Shown one piece after another: positions 1 to 8,232 of a DNA stretch of 64,000 nt (position 1 is its first letter; every line of letters begins with the position of its first letter). Position numbers and translations under genes: made by a program. The notes under the pieces were generated by a model. That model saw only the letters and a program-made list of their open reading frames with translations, was not told the origin of the DNA and ran no database searches. This stretch comes from Actinomyces qiguomingii (lineage in GTDB: Bacteria; Actinomycetota; Actinomycetes; Actinomycetales; Actinomycetaceae), in the NCBI RefSeq assembly GCF_004102025.1, contig NZ_CP025228.1, positions 1,178,001-1,242,000 of the forward strand, read 5' to 3'.

Positions 1-294
1 GATGTGGTGCGGGCGGTGGCATCCGGGCGGGTACTGCTCGACGAGCGGACGGTTACGCGCCGTCGTGCTGATCATGACGACCCCACCGCCGACCTGACCA
101 ACGCCGAGCGCAAGGTGCTCGAACTCATCGGCGACGGCCTGTCCAACCGGGAGATCGGTGAGCGGCTCGGGGTGGCGGAGAAGACCGTCAAGAACCACAT
201 CACCTCGCTCCTGGCAAAGATGGGCCTGCAGCGGCGCACGCAGGTGGCCGCCTGGGTGGCCGGGCAGCGCGCCTCCGGCTGGCGTCGTTCTTGA
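1..294 (+). CDS. LuxR/NarL-type response regulator, C-terminal part (cut at window edge)
   Basis: Only the last 97 residues are present; the frame is open to base 1, so the receiver domain lies upstream. Residues about 30-92 form a LuxR-type helix-turn-helix: LTNAERKVLELIGDGLSNRE followed by EKTVKNHITSLLAKMG. The EKTVKN..SLLAK(M/L)G..RRTQ pattern is close to DevR/DosR of mycobacteria. It presumably binds promoters when phosphorylated. The GAF-domain kinase at 1401-3263, 1.1 kb away on the other strand, is DevS-like and is the obvious partner candidate, though pairing is inferred from family and proximity only. Confidence 0.85.
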   Translation, partial: DVVRAVASGRVLLDERTVTRRRADHDDPTADLTNAERKVLELIGDGLSNREIGERLGVAEKTVKNHITSLLAKMGLQRRTQVAAWVAGQRASGWRRS

Positions 295-304
295 GGCAGG
301 GGCT

Positions 305-325
305 GCCACAGCAAGCCTGTGTGGC
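305..325 (+). terminator. possible terminator after the response regulator
   Basis: GCCACAG (305-311) pairs with CTGTGTGGC (317-325) across a 5-nt loop with one bulged T. No proper T-run follows. It lies 11 bases after the stop codon. Weak call. Confidence 0.3.
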
Positions 326-430
326 CTTGGGGCATACGTCTCTTTTCGGTCTGTACTCTTTCTCTGACGCTCTGGTGACGGTTAGCTTAAGGAAGCTGCG
401 GCCAAGGCGTGACTGAAGGGGGTCACACTG

Positions 431-680
431 ATGCAGGTCGACTACGAGGATCTGTCCCTCGCGGGAGCTACGCTGTTCAGGCAGGGCGCAGAGCACCTGT
501 CCACCAGGAGCAGTTCATTGAGCAGTGGGCGCGGATAGATTCTGCCGACTTGGGAGACCTCCTCAAGCGGAACGCAACATGCGATCCCTACGCTCCCAGT
601 GGCGCGAGCAACAGCGCTCGGGGAGAGCCGATACACCCCTTGACCAGATGGACGAGATTCGTGACAGCCTAGGAAGATAA
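431..680 (+). pseudogene. frameshifted first gene of the WXG100 locus
   Basis: An ATG at 431 opens MQVDYEDLSLAGATLFRQGA, which stops at 536-538. Coding-like text then continues in a second frame (EQFIEQWARIDSADLGDLL, about 507-565) and a third (MRSLRSQWREQQ to DQMDEIRDSLGR, about 579-680). No single frame stays open, so this looks like one small protein of about 80 residues broken by two frameshifts. It sits 12 bp before the WXG100 gene, where such loci usually carry a partner. Sequencing error cannot be excluded. Confidence 0.35.
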
Positions 681-692
681 GGAGTAAGAGTA

Positions 693-983
693 ATGAGCGA
701 CCTGGTGGTGAAGGATGGTGTGCTGGACTGGCTGGCCCAGGATCTTTCCCGTGCGCAGGGAGAGTGGGAGTACTCCTGGAGCCAGCTCGATGGAGGCATG
801 GGTGCGGCACAGGCCGAGTGGAGCGGCCAGGCTGCCAGTGCGGCGGACTCGACTTATAGCTCAGTGTCCCAGTCGGGGCAGGACTTGAGCTTGATGCTGA
901 TGGAGCTCATCGCCGCCGTACGTTATGCCGATGATCTCTATACGGCGGCGGAGCGGCAGGTCGCCAGCATGTGGTCGCTGTGA
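693..983 (+). CDS. WXG100-family (ESX/EsxA-like) small secreted protein
   Basis: This 96-residue protein has the size and central W-x-G turn of the WXG100 family: EWSGQAASA, with Trp at about residue 43, between two predicted helices. Members are exported as helical-hairpin dimers by ESX/type VII systems without a signal peptide. The start is well placed: AAGGAG lies 8 nt before the ATG. The C-terminus (YTAAERQVASMWSL) is not a clear YxxxD/E export signal, although YADDLY occurs at about residue 77. No EccC-type ATPase is in the window. WXG100-fold proteins also occur as toxin or surface modules, so the exact role is open. Confidence 0.65.
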   Translation: MSDLVVKDGVLDWLAQDLSRAQGEWEYSWSQLDGGMGAAQAEWSGQAASAADSTYSSVSQSGQDLSLMLMELIAAVRYADDLYTAAERQVASMWSL

Positions 984-1060
984 GAAGCCGCGGGAGTTAG
1001 TGGGCTTGCTGCCTGCGACGCAGAACGGCTGCGCGGTCAACGGTTGGGGAGGTGTGGGCT

Positions 1061-1441
1061 GTGAGTTTGATCGGTACTAGGTATCCGGCTCGCCGGTTTG
1101 TTGTGGCACTGCCTGCTCGAGAGGCGGTGCGGGTGGTGGTTGATGTGCTGCGGCGGGAGGGCTTCTCCCTGGAGTCGTGGGATGTTGATCCCTTCTTGCG
1201 CGAGTACGGTCCCTGGACCGGGGCCGCGCTGCGGCGGGGGCATGCGATCAAACTCATTCTGCTCACCCCCGTCGTGTATATGGTGGCTCCACTGGCTCTG
1301 CTGGTCCCCTGGGTCCGGTGGAGCCTCGGCGTGGTGAAGATGGTGGCGTATGAAGGTCTTCCTGACGACCACCCGTTCCAGATGCAGCAGTGGTGGCGTA
1401 TCAGGAGGGCGGCGCAGAAGGCTGCCCGGTCACGCCGCTGA
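1061..1441 (+). CDS. hypothetical small membrane protein downstream of WXG100 gene
   Basis: Not recognised. Starting at GTG 1061 (GGGGAGGT at 1045-1052 fits this start better than the GTG at 1052), it encodes 126 residues. A mixed N-terminal domain is followed by one or two hydrophobic segments (IKLILLTPVVYMVAPLALLV, about residues 68-90) and a basic tail. Its last 41 bp overlap the 3' end of the convergent histidine kinase gene. Position suggests a link to the WXG100 locus. Confidence 0.6.
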   Translation: MSLIGTRYPARRFVVALPAREAVRVVVDVLRREGFSLESWDVDPFLREYGPWTGAALRRGHAIKLILLTPVVYMVAPLALLVPWVRWSLGVVKMVAYEGLPDDHPFQMQQWWRIRRAAQKAARSRR

Positions 1442-3263
1442 GCATGTAATCAGGCAGCCCGCTGCGGCCATCCCGCTCCAGTGGCACCCGCCAGGTGAAG
1501 CAGGTGCCCCGCCGCTCGCCGTCGGAACGGGCGCGCGGGCCGATCACGAAGCTGCCGGCGTGGCGGCGGGCGCGCTCGGCCATGTTGGCGGTTCCCGAGC
1601 GGCGTGTCACCCGCGGGTCCACGCCCACGCCGTCGTCCCGGCACACCACCTCCACCACCGGCGCGCCCTGGAAGGGCTCGGCGTCCCCGGAGGCGGCCCC
1701 GTCCTGGCCAGCGGGCGGCTGGGAGCCGAGCAGCCCCTCCACCTTGACGTCTACCGTCACCGAGGAGGCCTTGGCGTGGCGGGCCACATTCGACAGCCCT
1801 TCCCGCACCACGGCCACGATGTCGTCTGCCAGGTCCGGTTCCACCGCCGCGTCGATCATGGCGATCAACTCATCCTCCCGGTCCCGCTCCGCCTGCGCCA
1901 GGCCGTGGCCGTCCACCGTGAGGATCAGGGACGGCGCGAAACCGAGCGAGGTGCGAGCCAGAGAGGCCTCCCGTCGCAGCCGCTCCACCACGCTGACGTC
2001 CTCGTCCCGGTCCCGCAGCGAGCGCACGATCGAACGTATCTGCCGCACCGAGTCGTCCACCGCCGCCAGGGAGGCGTCCAGCGCCCGGCAAGCGACTGAC
2101 ATGTCGGTGCCGGAGGCAGCACCCTCATGCTCGAGCCGGTCACGGGCGGCTGACAGCTGCATCCCGGTGGCGAACAGCTGCTGGATCGCCAGGTCGTGCA
2201 GATCACGTCCGATGCGGGCCCGCTCATCCAGGAGCGTGGCCATCTCCTCGGCGTGCTGGGCGTCGGCGAGCTCGAAGGCCATGGTCGCCTGCCCGGCTAC
2301 CAGCTCCGCGATCTCCAGGTCCTGCCGGGTGAAGCGCTCGGCCCCCTGCTCACGCAGCAGCAGCATTACCCCTACACCGCGGCCCCGATGGACCATGGGC
2401 GCATACAGTGCCGGGCCGAACCGGGCGAGTTCCTCAACCAGCAGGTCGGAGGCGCCCCAGGCGTCGGCCAGCGAGTCCTCGATCAGCCCGGTGCGGCGCG
2501 CCAGCGTCTTTAGGGCCCGGCCCGCAGGTGGGAAGAAGGTGCCGATCAACTGGTCGGCGTGCTTGCCGTCCGCGATCTCGCAGATCCAGGTTTCGCCCAC
2601 GCTGGGCAGCACCAGGGCAGCGGTGTCCGCATGGGCGACCTCGCGCACGCGGCGGGCGATCAGCGTCAGTGCATCGCCCTCATCGGCACCTGACAGGAGC
2701 ATGGTGGTTAGTTCCTGGGATACCGCCATCCACTGCTCGCGATCACGGGCCTCCCGATACAGGCGGGCATTCTCCAGCGCGACGGCGGCGGCCTCAGCGA
2801 GCGTCAGTACGGCGGTGACATCCGCGTCGGTGAACCCGCTGCGCTTGTCGCACAGGTATAGGCGCCCGTAAATCCGCCCGTGGGAACGCAATGGGGCGGA
2901 AAGAATGGTAGTACCGCAGTCCTGCGCGTCCCCGGCCGGCATATTGCGCACGAGCACGCCGGAGTCCTCGGGGCCGGCGCCGGGAGCACCGGCCAGCATG
3001 GTAGCCAGTTCGTCGGCCGAGGCGGTGGCGGTGCCGGTGGTCAGTGATGCGGCGGTGGCGGGATCGGCGGGCCCGGGGACGGCGATCGTCCCCCAGGCAG
3101 CACCGGTCAGGGCGCAGGCGGAGTCGACGAGTCGGTTCAGCGCCTCCGGAACCTTCAACGAGCTAGTCAGCCTAAGCGCCGCCCGGAACAGGCCTACGGT
3201 TCCGCCCGCCGGCGCGGCGGCGGTGGCGCTGGGACCGCCGGGGTAGGACGCGATGTCAGACAT
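1401..3263 (-). CDS. GAF-domain sensor histidine kinase (DevS/DosT-like)
   Basis: A 620-residue soluble kinase. Two GAF-like sensor domains (about 25-165 and 175-330) precede a HisKA_3 dimerisation domain with phospho-acceptor His in RIGRDLHDLAIQQLF (about residue 355), then a HATPase domain with VVREGLSNVARHA and a DDGVGV G-box. This is the DevS/DosT/NarL-kinase layout; in mycobacteria such GAF domains bind haem and sense O2, NO or CO, but a haem ligand cannot be assigned here. ATG 3263 is chosen over the TTG at 3284: AGGAGG lies just ahead and the start overlaps the cydC stop by 8 bp, so it is the fifth gene of the cydABDC operon. Confidence 0.85.
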   Translation of the reverse strand: MSDIASYPGGPSATAAAPAGGTVGLFRAALRLTSSLKVPEALNRLVDSACALTGAAWGTIAVPGPADPATAASLTTGTATASADELATMLAGAPGAGPEDSGVLVRNMPAGDAQDCGTTILSAPLRSHGRIYGRLYLCDKRSGFTDADVTAVLTLAEAAAVALENARLYREARDREQWMAVSQELTTMLLSGADEGDALTLIARRVREVAHADTAALVLPSVGETWICEIADGKHADQLIGTFFPPAGRALKTLARRTGLIEDSLADAWGASDLLVEELARFGPALYAPMVHRGRGVGVMLLLREQGAERFTRQDLEIAELVAGQATMAFELADAQHAEEMATLLDERARIGRDLHDLAIQQLFATGMQLSAARDRLEHEGAASGTDMSVACRALDASLAAVDDSVRQIRSIVRSLRDRDEDVSVVERLRREASLARTSLGFAPSLILTVDGHGLAQAERDREDELIAMIDAAVEPDLADDIVAVVREGLSNVARHAKASSVTVDVKVEGLLGSQPPAGQDGAASGDAEPFQGAPVVEVVCRDDGVGVDPRVTRRSGTANMAERARRHAGSFVIGPRARSDGERRGTCFTWRVPLERDGRSGLPDYMLSGVTGQPSAPPS

Positions 3264-5124
3264 GAGCCTCCTGCTCCTGTTCAAGGGACCAGCGGTAATC
3301 GGGGTCGGCGTTGGCGAGCTCGATGTGCCGGCCGCGGCGTGTCACCGTGGCGGGGGTCCCGGGCGCCGTCCGGTGGGGGCGGCCCAGGATGAGCACCTCA
3401 TCGGCCTGGCCCAATGCGGACAGGCGGTGAGTGACCAGGAGGACTCCGCGGGCCTCGGTGTGGTCGGCCGTGACCGGCGGACCGCCGTGACGGGTGCTCA
3501 CCGGAGCCTGAGGCGGGTCCTCCGCGACCCCGCCGCGCAGCAGGTCCCCGACCAGACGGTCGGCGGTGGCCGAGTCCAGGTGCTCGCCGGGCTCGTCCAG
3601 CAGCATCAGCGGGGCCGGCGCGGCCAGTGCCCGGGCCAGCAGTAGGCGGCGGCGCTCTCCGCCGGATACGGTCGTGGCATCCGCCCCCAGGCGCGTGTCC
3701 AACCCGTCGGGCAGGTGCGAGAGCCAGTCGCCCAGCCCGGCCCGTCCCAGAAGTACTTCGGCCCGGTCGGGAGTCAGGGCGCCGTCGGCCACGCGCAGAT
3801 TTTCCAGGACGCTGGTGTCAAAAACGTGCGCGTCCTCAGCGGTCAGGCTGACCCGGCTGGCCGCCTCGGCTCGATCCGTGTCCCACGGCGGGCAACCGTC
3901 CAGGGTCAGCTCGCCGCCACGCGGCTCCAGCATGCCCGCCAGGGTGAGCAGCAGTGTGGTCTTGCCGATCCCGGACGGGCCCACAACCGCCAGGCGGTCG
4001 CCCGGCGCCAGGTCCAGGTCGATGCCGTCTACCAGAATCGGGCCGTCGGGCCATCCCACTGCCAGGTCGCGGGCTCGCAGATGCGGACCGTTGGCGCCGG
4101 CGGCCGGCAGCGCGCGGGGTGTGGGCGCGTGTTCGGCGGAGGATTCGGCCCGCTCCATGAGCGCCACAATGCGCACCGCCGCGCCGGCGGACGTTATCAG
4201 CTGCACGCAGGCCGGTCCTAGGGCCGCGGATGCCTCGAAGGCGCTCAGCGGCACCAGGACGATTACCGCCAACCACACCGGCGCCAGTCGGCCCTGGGAG
4301 ACCGCCTGGGTGCCCACGACTATGTTTCCCAGCACCGCCAGCCCCATGGCGGCGGTGTCGATAACAGCGGCCAGTGCCGCGGGCCGGGCCGCCCGGTCGC
4401 GGGTGGCTGCCAGATGCGTCTCCAGGTCGGCCAGGCCCTTCATCACGTGGGGCATACGGCCGGACACGCGCAACTCATCGGCGCCGTCGAGCACATTCAT
4501 GACGGTGGCGGACAGATCAGTGGCCTGCTCCTGGCGGGCCAGCTCGGCGGCTCGGGCCGCCCTGATCGTCGTCAGCGGTCCGGCCACCCCGGAGACCAGC
4601 AGGCAGGTTGCCAGTATCAGTCCTGCCGGGGGGTAGACGAGGGCAACGCCCGCGCTGGTGGCCACCCCCAGTGTGGCGGCGACCGCGATCGGCAGCAGGG
4701 ATCGCACCACCAGATCCCCCACGGCGTCCACATCACTGCCCACCCGTACCAGCACGTCTCCGCGGCGCAGGCCGGTGACCGTGTCGGTACGGGCCGCCGC
4801 CACAGTCCGGTACAGGCGTGTGCGCAGGGCACTCATGCCGCGCAGAGCGGTGTCATGGGACTCCAGCCGTTCGCAGTAGCGCAGCACCGAGCGGGAGACA
4901 CCGAACAAGCGCACCGCTACGGGTGCCACGCCGAGCGCTACGACTTCGTGTGCTTCGGCGGCACGGGCGATCATCCAGGCGGCTACAGCGGACAGGCCGA
5001 CGGCGCTGGCCAAGCCCACAGAGCCCAGGAGCACGCAGGCGGCGAAACGGGCTCCGTTCAGGTCGAGCAGTCCCACGGCGCGGCGCAGGGCCCGGCGCTC
5101 GGTGCGGGTCAGTAAGGCTCTCAT
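3256..5124 (-). CDS. cydC: thiol reductant ABC exporter subunit CydC
   Basis: A 622-residue half-transporter: six-helix membrane domain (about 20-310) and C-terminal ATPase with Walker A GPSGIGKTT, signature VSGGERRRLLLARAL and Walker B LMLLDEPGEHLD. With CydD it forms the heterodimeric exporter of cysteine/glutathione-type thiols needed to assemble cytochrome bd. The start has GGAGGGG 4 nt upstream and overlaps the cydD stop (ATGA). A Pro/His/Gly-rich insert of about 25 residues lies between the Walker B region and the LVTHRLS H-loop. CydC rather than CydD is assigned from its second position and the CydC-like ATPase. Confidence 0.9.
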   Translation of the reverse strand: MRALLTRTERRALRRAVGLLDLNGARFAACVLLGSVGLASAVGLSAVAAWMIARAAEAHEVVALGVAPVAVRLFGVSRSVLRYCERLESHDTALRGMSALRTRLYRTVAAARTDTVTGLRRGDVLVRVGSDVDAVGDLVVRSLLPIAVAATLGVATSAGVALVYPPAGLILATCLLVSGVAGPLTTIRAARAAELARQEQATDLSATVMNVLDGADELRVSGRMPHVMKGLADLETHLAATRDRAARPAALAAVIDTAAMGLAVLGNIVVGTQAVSQGRLAPVWLAVIVLVPLSAFEASAALGPACVQLITSAGAAVRIVALMERAESSAEHAPTPRALPAAGANGPHLRARDLAVGWPDGPILVDGIDLDLAPGDRLAVVGPSGIGKTTLLLTLAGMLEPRGGELTLDGCPPWDTDRAEAASRVSLTAEDAHVFDTSVLENLRVADGALTPDRAEVLLGRAGLGDWLSHLPDGLDTRLGADATTVSGGERRRLLLARALAAPAPLMLLDEPGEHLDSATADRLVGDLLRGGVAEDPPQAPVSTRHGGPPVTADHTEARGVLLVTHRLSALGQADEVLILGRPHRTAPGTPATVTRRGRHIELANADPDYRWSLEQEQEAHV

Positions 5125-6902
5125 CGGTCCCCTCCGGAGAAAATGAGCTCATCCATGGGGTCGGCGGCGTTCACGGTGTCGGTGGTGCCGGCGCCCGGCC
5201 CGGCGGAGGCATCCGATGCGGTCGCGGGGGCGGGGCGGGAGACTACTTCGATGATGTCGTCGGCCAGAGCGAGCAAGGCGCGCCGGTGGGCGATCACAAC
5301 TACGGTGCGGCCCGCCTCACGCAGGGCGGCGACGGCGTTGAGCACATGGGCCTGGGCGGCGGCATCCAGGTGGGCGGTGGGCTCGTCCAACAGGACCAGC
5401 GGTGCGTCGGAGGCCAATGCCCGGGTCAGGGCCAGGCGTTGACGCTGACCGAGTGACAGGCCCACCCCGCCCTGCCCCACGCGCGTGTGCCAGCCCTCGG
5501 GCAGGGATGCGAGCACCTCGTCGAAGCCGGTGGCCGCTGCGGCGGCGTCGAGTGCGGCGGGCACCACAGCGGGGCCCGCGGGTGGGGCATCGGGCACGTG
5601 ACCCAGGACATTGCCCAGCAGCGTGCCGGGAAGGATGACGGGCCGCTGCGGCACCCAGGCGATCTGTTTCCACCAAGACGCCGGATCGACGTCGACCAGG
5701 TCCACCCCCTGTCCGTCGGCGGCGCTGGCCCGCACGCGGCCGCGATCGGGGGTGAGCAGGCCCAGCAGCAGCTGGGAAGCGGTGGTCTTGCCGGCCCCGG
5801 AGGCCCCGGTGAAGGCCACCAGGCGGCCGGGGCGAATGGTGGCGGTCAGATCCGCGGGCGCCCAGGCGCCGCGGGAGGCCACCGAGACATCCTCCAGGTC
5901 AATGCGGGCCGAACGCAGATCTGGTGCGGGTTGTGCACCCGGCTGTGGCGCGGACTCTTCCAGTACGGCGAAGACGGCCTCGGCGGCGGCCACGCCATTG
6001 GCGGAGGCATGGAACTGGAAGCCCACCTGCCGCAGCGGCTGATACACCTCCGGGGTGATCATGATGACCAGTAGGCCGGTTGTCAGATCCAGGCGCCCGT
6101 ACAGCAGCCGGAAGCCGACCTCGACAGCGACGATCGCCACCGACAGGGTAGTGATGAACTCCAGCACCGCCCCGGAGAGGAAGGCAACTCTCAGGGTGGA
6201 CATGGTGGTGGCGTTGTAGGCGCGGCCCAGGTCATGCACCCGTCGGGCGGGGCCGGCCTGGCGCCCCAGCGCCTTGAGCGTCGGCAGGCCCGCCAGCAGA
6301 TCTAGCAGTTGGCTGCCCAGCCGCTCCATGGTGCGTAGCCGCGCCTCGGAGTGCGCCTGGGTCAGACGGCCGATCAGGATCATGAACACCGGGATCAGGG
6401 GGATCGTGCAGGCCACCGCGATCGCGGAGGGCAGGTCCTGGGTGAGCAGGACCAGGCCGGTGGCGGGAGTGACGGTGGCTGCCAGCAGTAGCTGCGGCAG
6501 GTAACGGGTGAAGTACGGCTCCAGGTCGTCCAGGCCGCGGGTGAGCAGTGTGGCGGTGTCGACGCCGTGGATCGCCCGCCAGCGCGGCCCCAGGGCGGTG
6601 GCGCGCTGAAGCACCTGCCGGCGCAGATCTACGGTGACATCCGCGGCCGCCCGGTGGGCGCGCGACTCCTGGATGTACAGCACCAGCGCCCGGGCCGCCA
6701 CCACACCGGCCAGCACCATCACCTGGGCACGCACCGTCTTCGCCGTCGCGGCCCCGGTGATGACCGGGGAGATGATGTGGGCGATGAGGTACGCCTGGGC
6801 GACGACAAGCAAAGCTGTGAGCGTGCCGGTGATCGCCGTCGTGGCGATGTAGCGCCGGGCCGCGGCCGCGTAGCGCATGAGTCGGGGATCCAACGGCTTC
6901 AC
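5121..6902 (-). CDS. cydD: thiol reductant ABC exporter subunit CydD
   Basis: A 593-residue ABC half-transporter starting MKPLDPRLMRYAAAARRYI, typical of actinobacterial CydD. The membrane domain covers about 15-300. The ATPase carries Walker A GASGAGKTT, a signature reading LSLGQRQRLALTRAL (Leu for the usual second Gly) and Walker B LVLLDEPTAHLD. It pairs with CydC. The GTG start at 6902 has no strong ribosome-binding site; the ATG at 6878 is a less likely alternative. A 101-bp gap separates it from cydB, so it is probably in the same transcript. Confidence 0.9.
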   Translation of the reverse strand: MKPLDPRLMRYAAAARRYIATTAITGTLTALLVVAQAYLIAHIISPVITGAATAKTVRAQVMVLAGVVAARALVLYIQESRAHRAAADVTVDLRRQVLQRATALGPRWRAIHGVDTATLLTRGLDDLEPYFTRYLPQLLLAATVTPATGLVLLTQDLPSAIAVACTIPLIPVFMILIGRLTQAHSEARLRTMERLGSQLLDLLAGLPTLKALGRQAGPARRVHDLGRAYNATTMSTLRVAFLSGAVLEFITTLSVAIVAVEVGFRLLYGRLDLTTGLLVIMITPEVYQPLRQVGFQFHASANGVAAAEAVFAVLEESAPQPGAQPAPDLRSARIDLEDVSVASRGAWAPADLTATIRPGRLVAFTGASGAGKTTASQLLLGLLTPDRGRVRASAADGQGVDLVDVDPASWWKQIAWVPQRPVILPGTLLGNVLGHVPDAPPAGPAVVPAALDAAAAATGFDEVLASLPEGWHTRVGQGGVGLSLGQRQRLALTRALASDAPLVLLDEPTAHLDAAAQAHVLNAVAALREAGRTVVVIAHRRALLALADDIIEVVSRPAPATASDASAGPGAGTTDTVNAADPMDELIFSGGDR

Positions 6903-7003
6903 CCCAACAGGATAGTGCCACGACGGGACCGTAGTCCCGGGAGTACGGTCATGGAGGCCCAGGAGGAGGCCCGCAAGTCGGCGAGCCCGCCTCGGTAATC
7001 GCC

Positions 7004-8131
7004 TCAGTGATCGACGGACGCGGGCTGGGAGTTGTCACGCACGCGTGTGGGATGCAGCCCGCCGACGGCGGGGTCGACCCGTTCGGCGCTGATCCGTGCC
7101 GAGAAGGTCCGGTAGCCCCAGATCGTGTAGAAGAGCACTATCGGTAGGAAGATGACGGCGACCACCGTCATGATCGCCAGCGTGGTGTCGGCGGATGCGG
7201 CCTGGGTGATGGTCAGCGAATAGGCGGGATCGATCGATGAGCGCATGACATCGGGTGCCATGGCGGTGAAGATCAGTGCGGTCACGCAGGCGATGGCGGC
7301 GAAATGCAGGCCGAAGGCGAGCCTCTGGCGTTCCTGGAAGGAGCAGAACAGCGAGGCGGCCAAGGCCACTGCCGCGCCGGCCAGGGGCAGCCATGCCCAG
7401 GTGGTGGCGGAGAATCTGACCGCCCACAGCCCCCAGACGACGGCTACGAGCGTGGAGACGATTCCCAAGCGGCGGGCTAAGGCGGCCGCCCGCCGGGACA
7501 GATCGCCGGTAGTCTTCAAGGCGGTGAACAGGGCCCCGTGGGTGAGGAACAGCAGGCAGGTGGCGGCACCGCCCAGCAGCGTGAAAGGCGTGAGCAGGCT
7601 GAAGAACCCGCCCGTCACCTGGTGTGAGGCGCCGGCAAGGAGAGCGTCGGGGGATACCTGCCCGGCGGGCACGACCGCCCCGTTGGCGGTGTCGACCACC
7701 TCGATCTCCATGCCCTGCACCAGATTCGCAAAGGCTGTGCCCCACAGGATCGAGGGCACCCAGGCGGCGACGGTGTGCGCCCAGTCCCAGCGGTCGCGCC
7801 AGGACTGTGCATTGATCCGGCCGCGCCACTCAATGGCGCATACGCGCACGATCAGGCCGAGCAGAATGAGAAACAGCGCCGGGTATGCGCCGGAGAAAAG
7901 GGTGCCGTACCACTCGGGGAAGGCAGCGAAGGTCGCGCCGCCGGCGGTTATCAGCCAGACCTCGTTGCCGTCCCAGTGGGGACCGATGGTCTGAACCATG
8001 GTGCGGCGCTCCCGTTCGTCACGGCCGAGGATCTTCAGCAGCATGCCGACCCCGAAGTCGAAGCCTTCCAGGGTCAAATAGCCGACCCAGAGGATCGTGA
8101 TGAGTAAGAACCAGAGGACTGAGAGTGTCAC
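7004..8131 (-). CDS. cydB: cytochrome d ubiquinol oxidase subunit II
   Basis: A 375-residue integral membrane protein with the CydB N-terminus (LEGFDFGVGML) and the conserved GPHWDGNEVWLI motif at about residues 50-61. It holds no haem and stabilises CydA in the two-subunit quinol:O2 oxidoreductase of the cytoplasmic membrane. The start is GTG with GGAG 9 nt upstream, 101 bp after cydA. Length is usual. Confidence 0.95.
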   Translation of the reverse strand: MTLSVLWFLLITILWVGYLTLEGFDFGVGMLLKILGRDERERRTMVQTIGPHWDGNEVWLITAGGATFAAFPEWYGTLFSGAYPALFLILLGLIVRVCAIEWRGRINAQSWRDRWDWAHTVAAWVPSILWGTAFANLVQGMEIEVVDTANGAVVPAGQVSPDALLAGASHQVTGGFFSLLTPFTLLGGAATCLLFLTHGALFTALKTTGDLSRRAAALARRLGIVSTLVAVVWGLWAVRFSATTWAWLPLAGAAVALAASLFCSFQERQRLAFGLHFAAIACVTALIFTAMAPDVMRSSIDPAYSLTITQAASADTTLAIMTVVAVIFLPIVLFYTIWGYRTFSARISAERVDPAVGGLHPTRVRDNSQPASVDH

Positions 8132-8232
8132 GGCGGGCTCCAGGCTAGTCGGGTCGGGCGGCGGTCGGCCGGCGGGTCAGCGAGGTGTGGTCATCGAAGG
8201 AGGTAGTGGGCGTGAACGCGAATGCGATCCCA

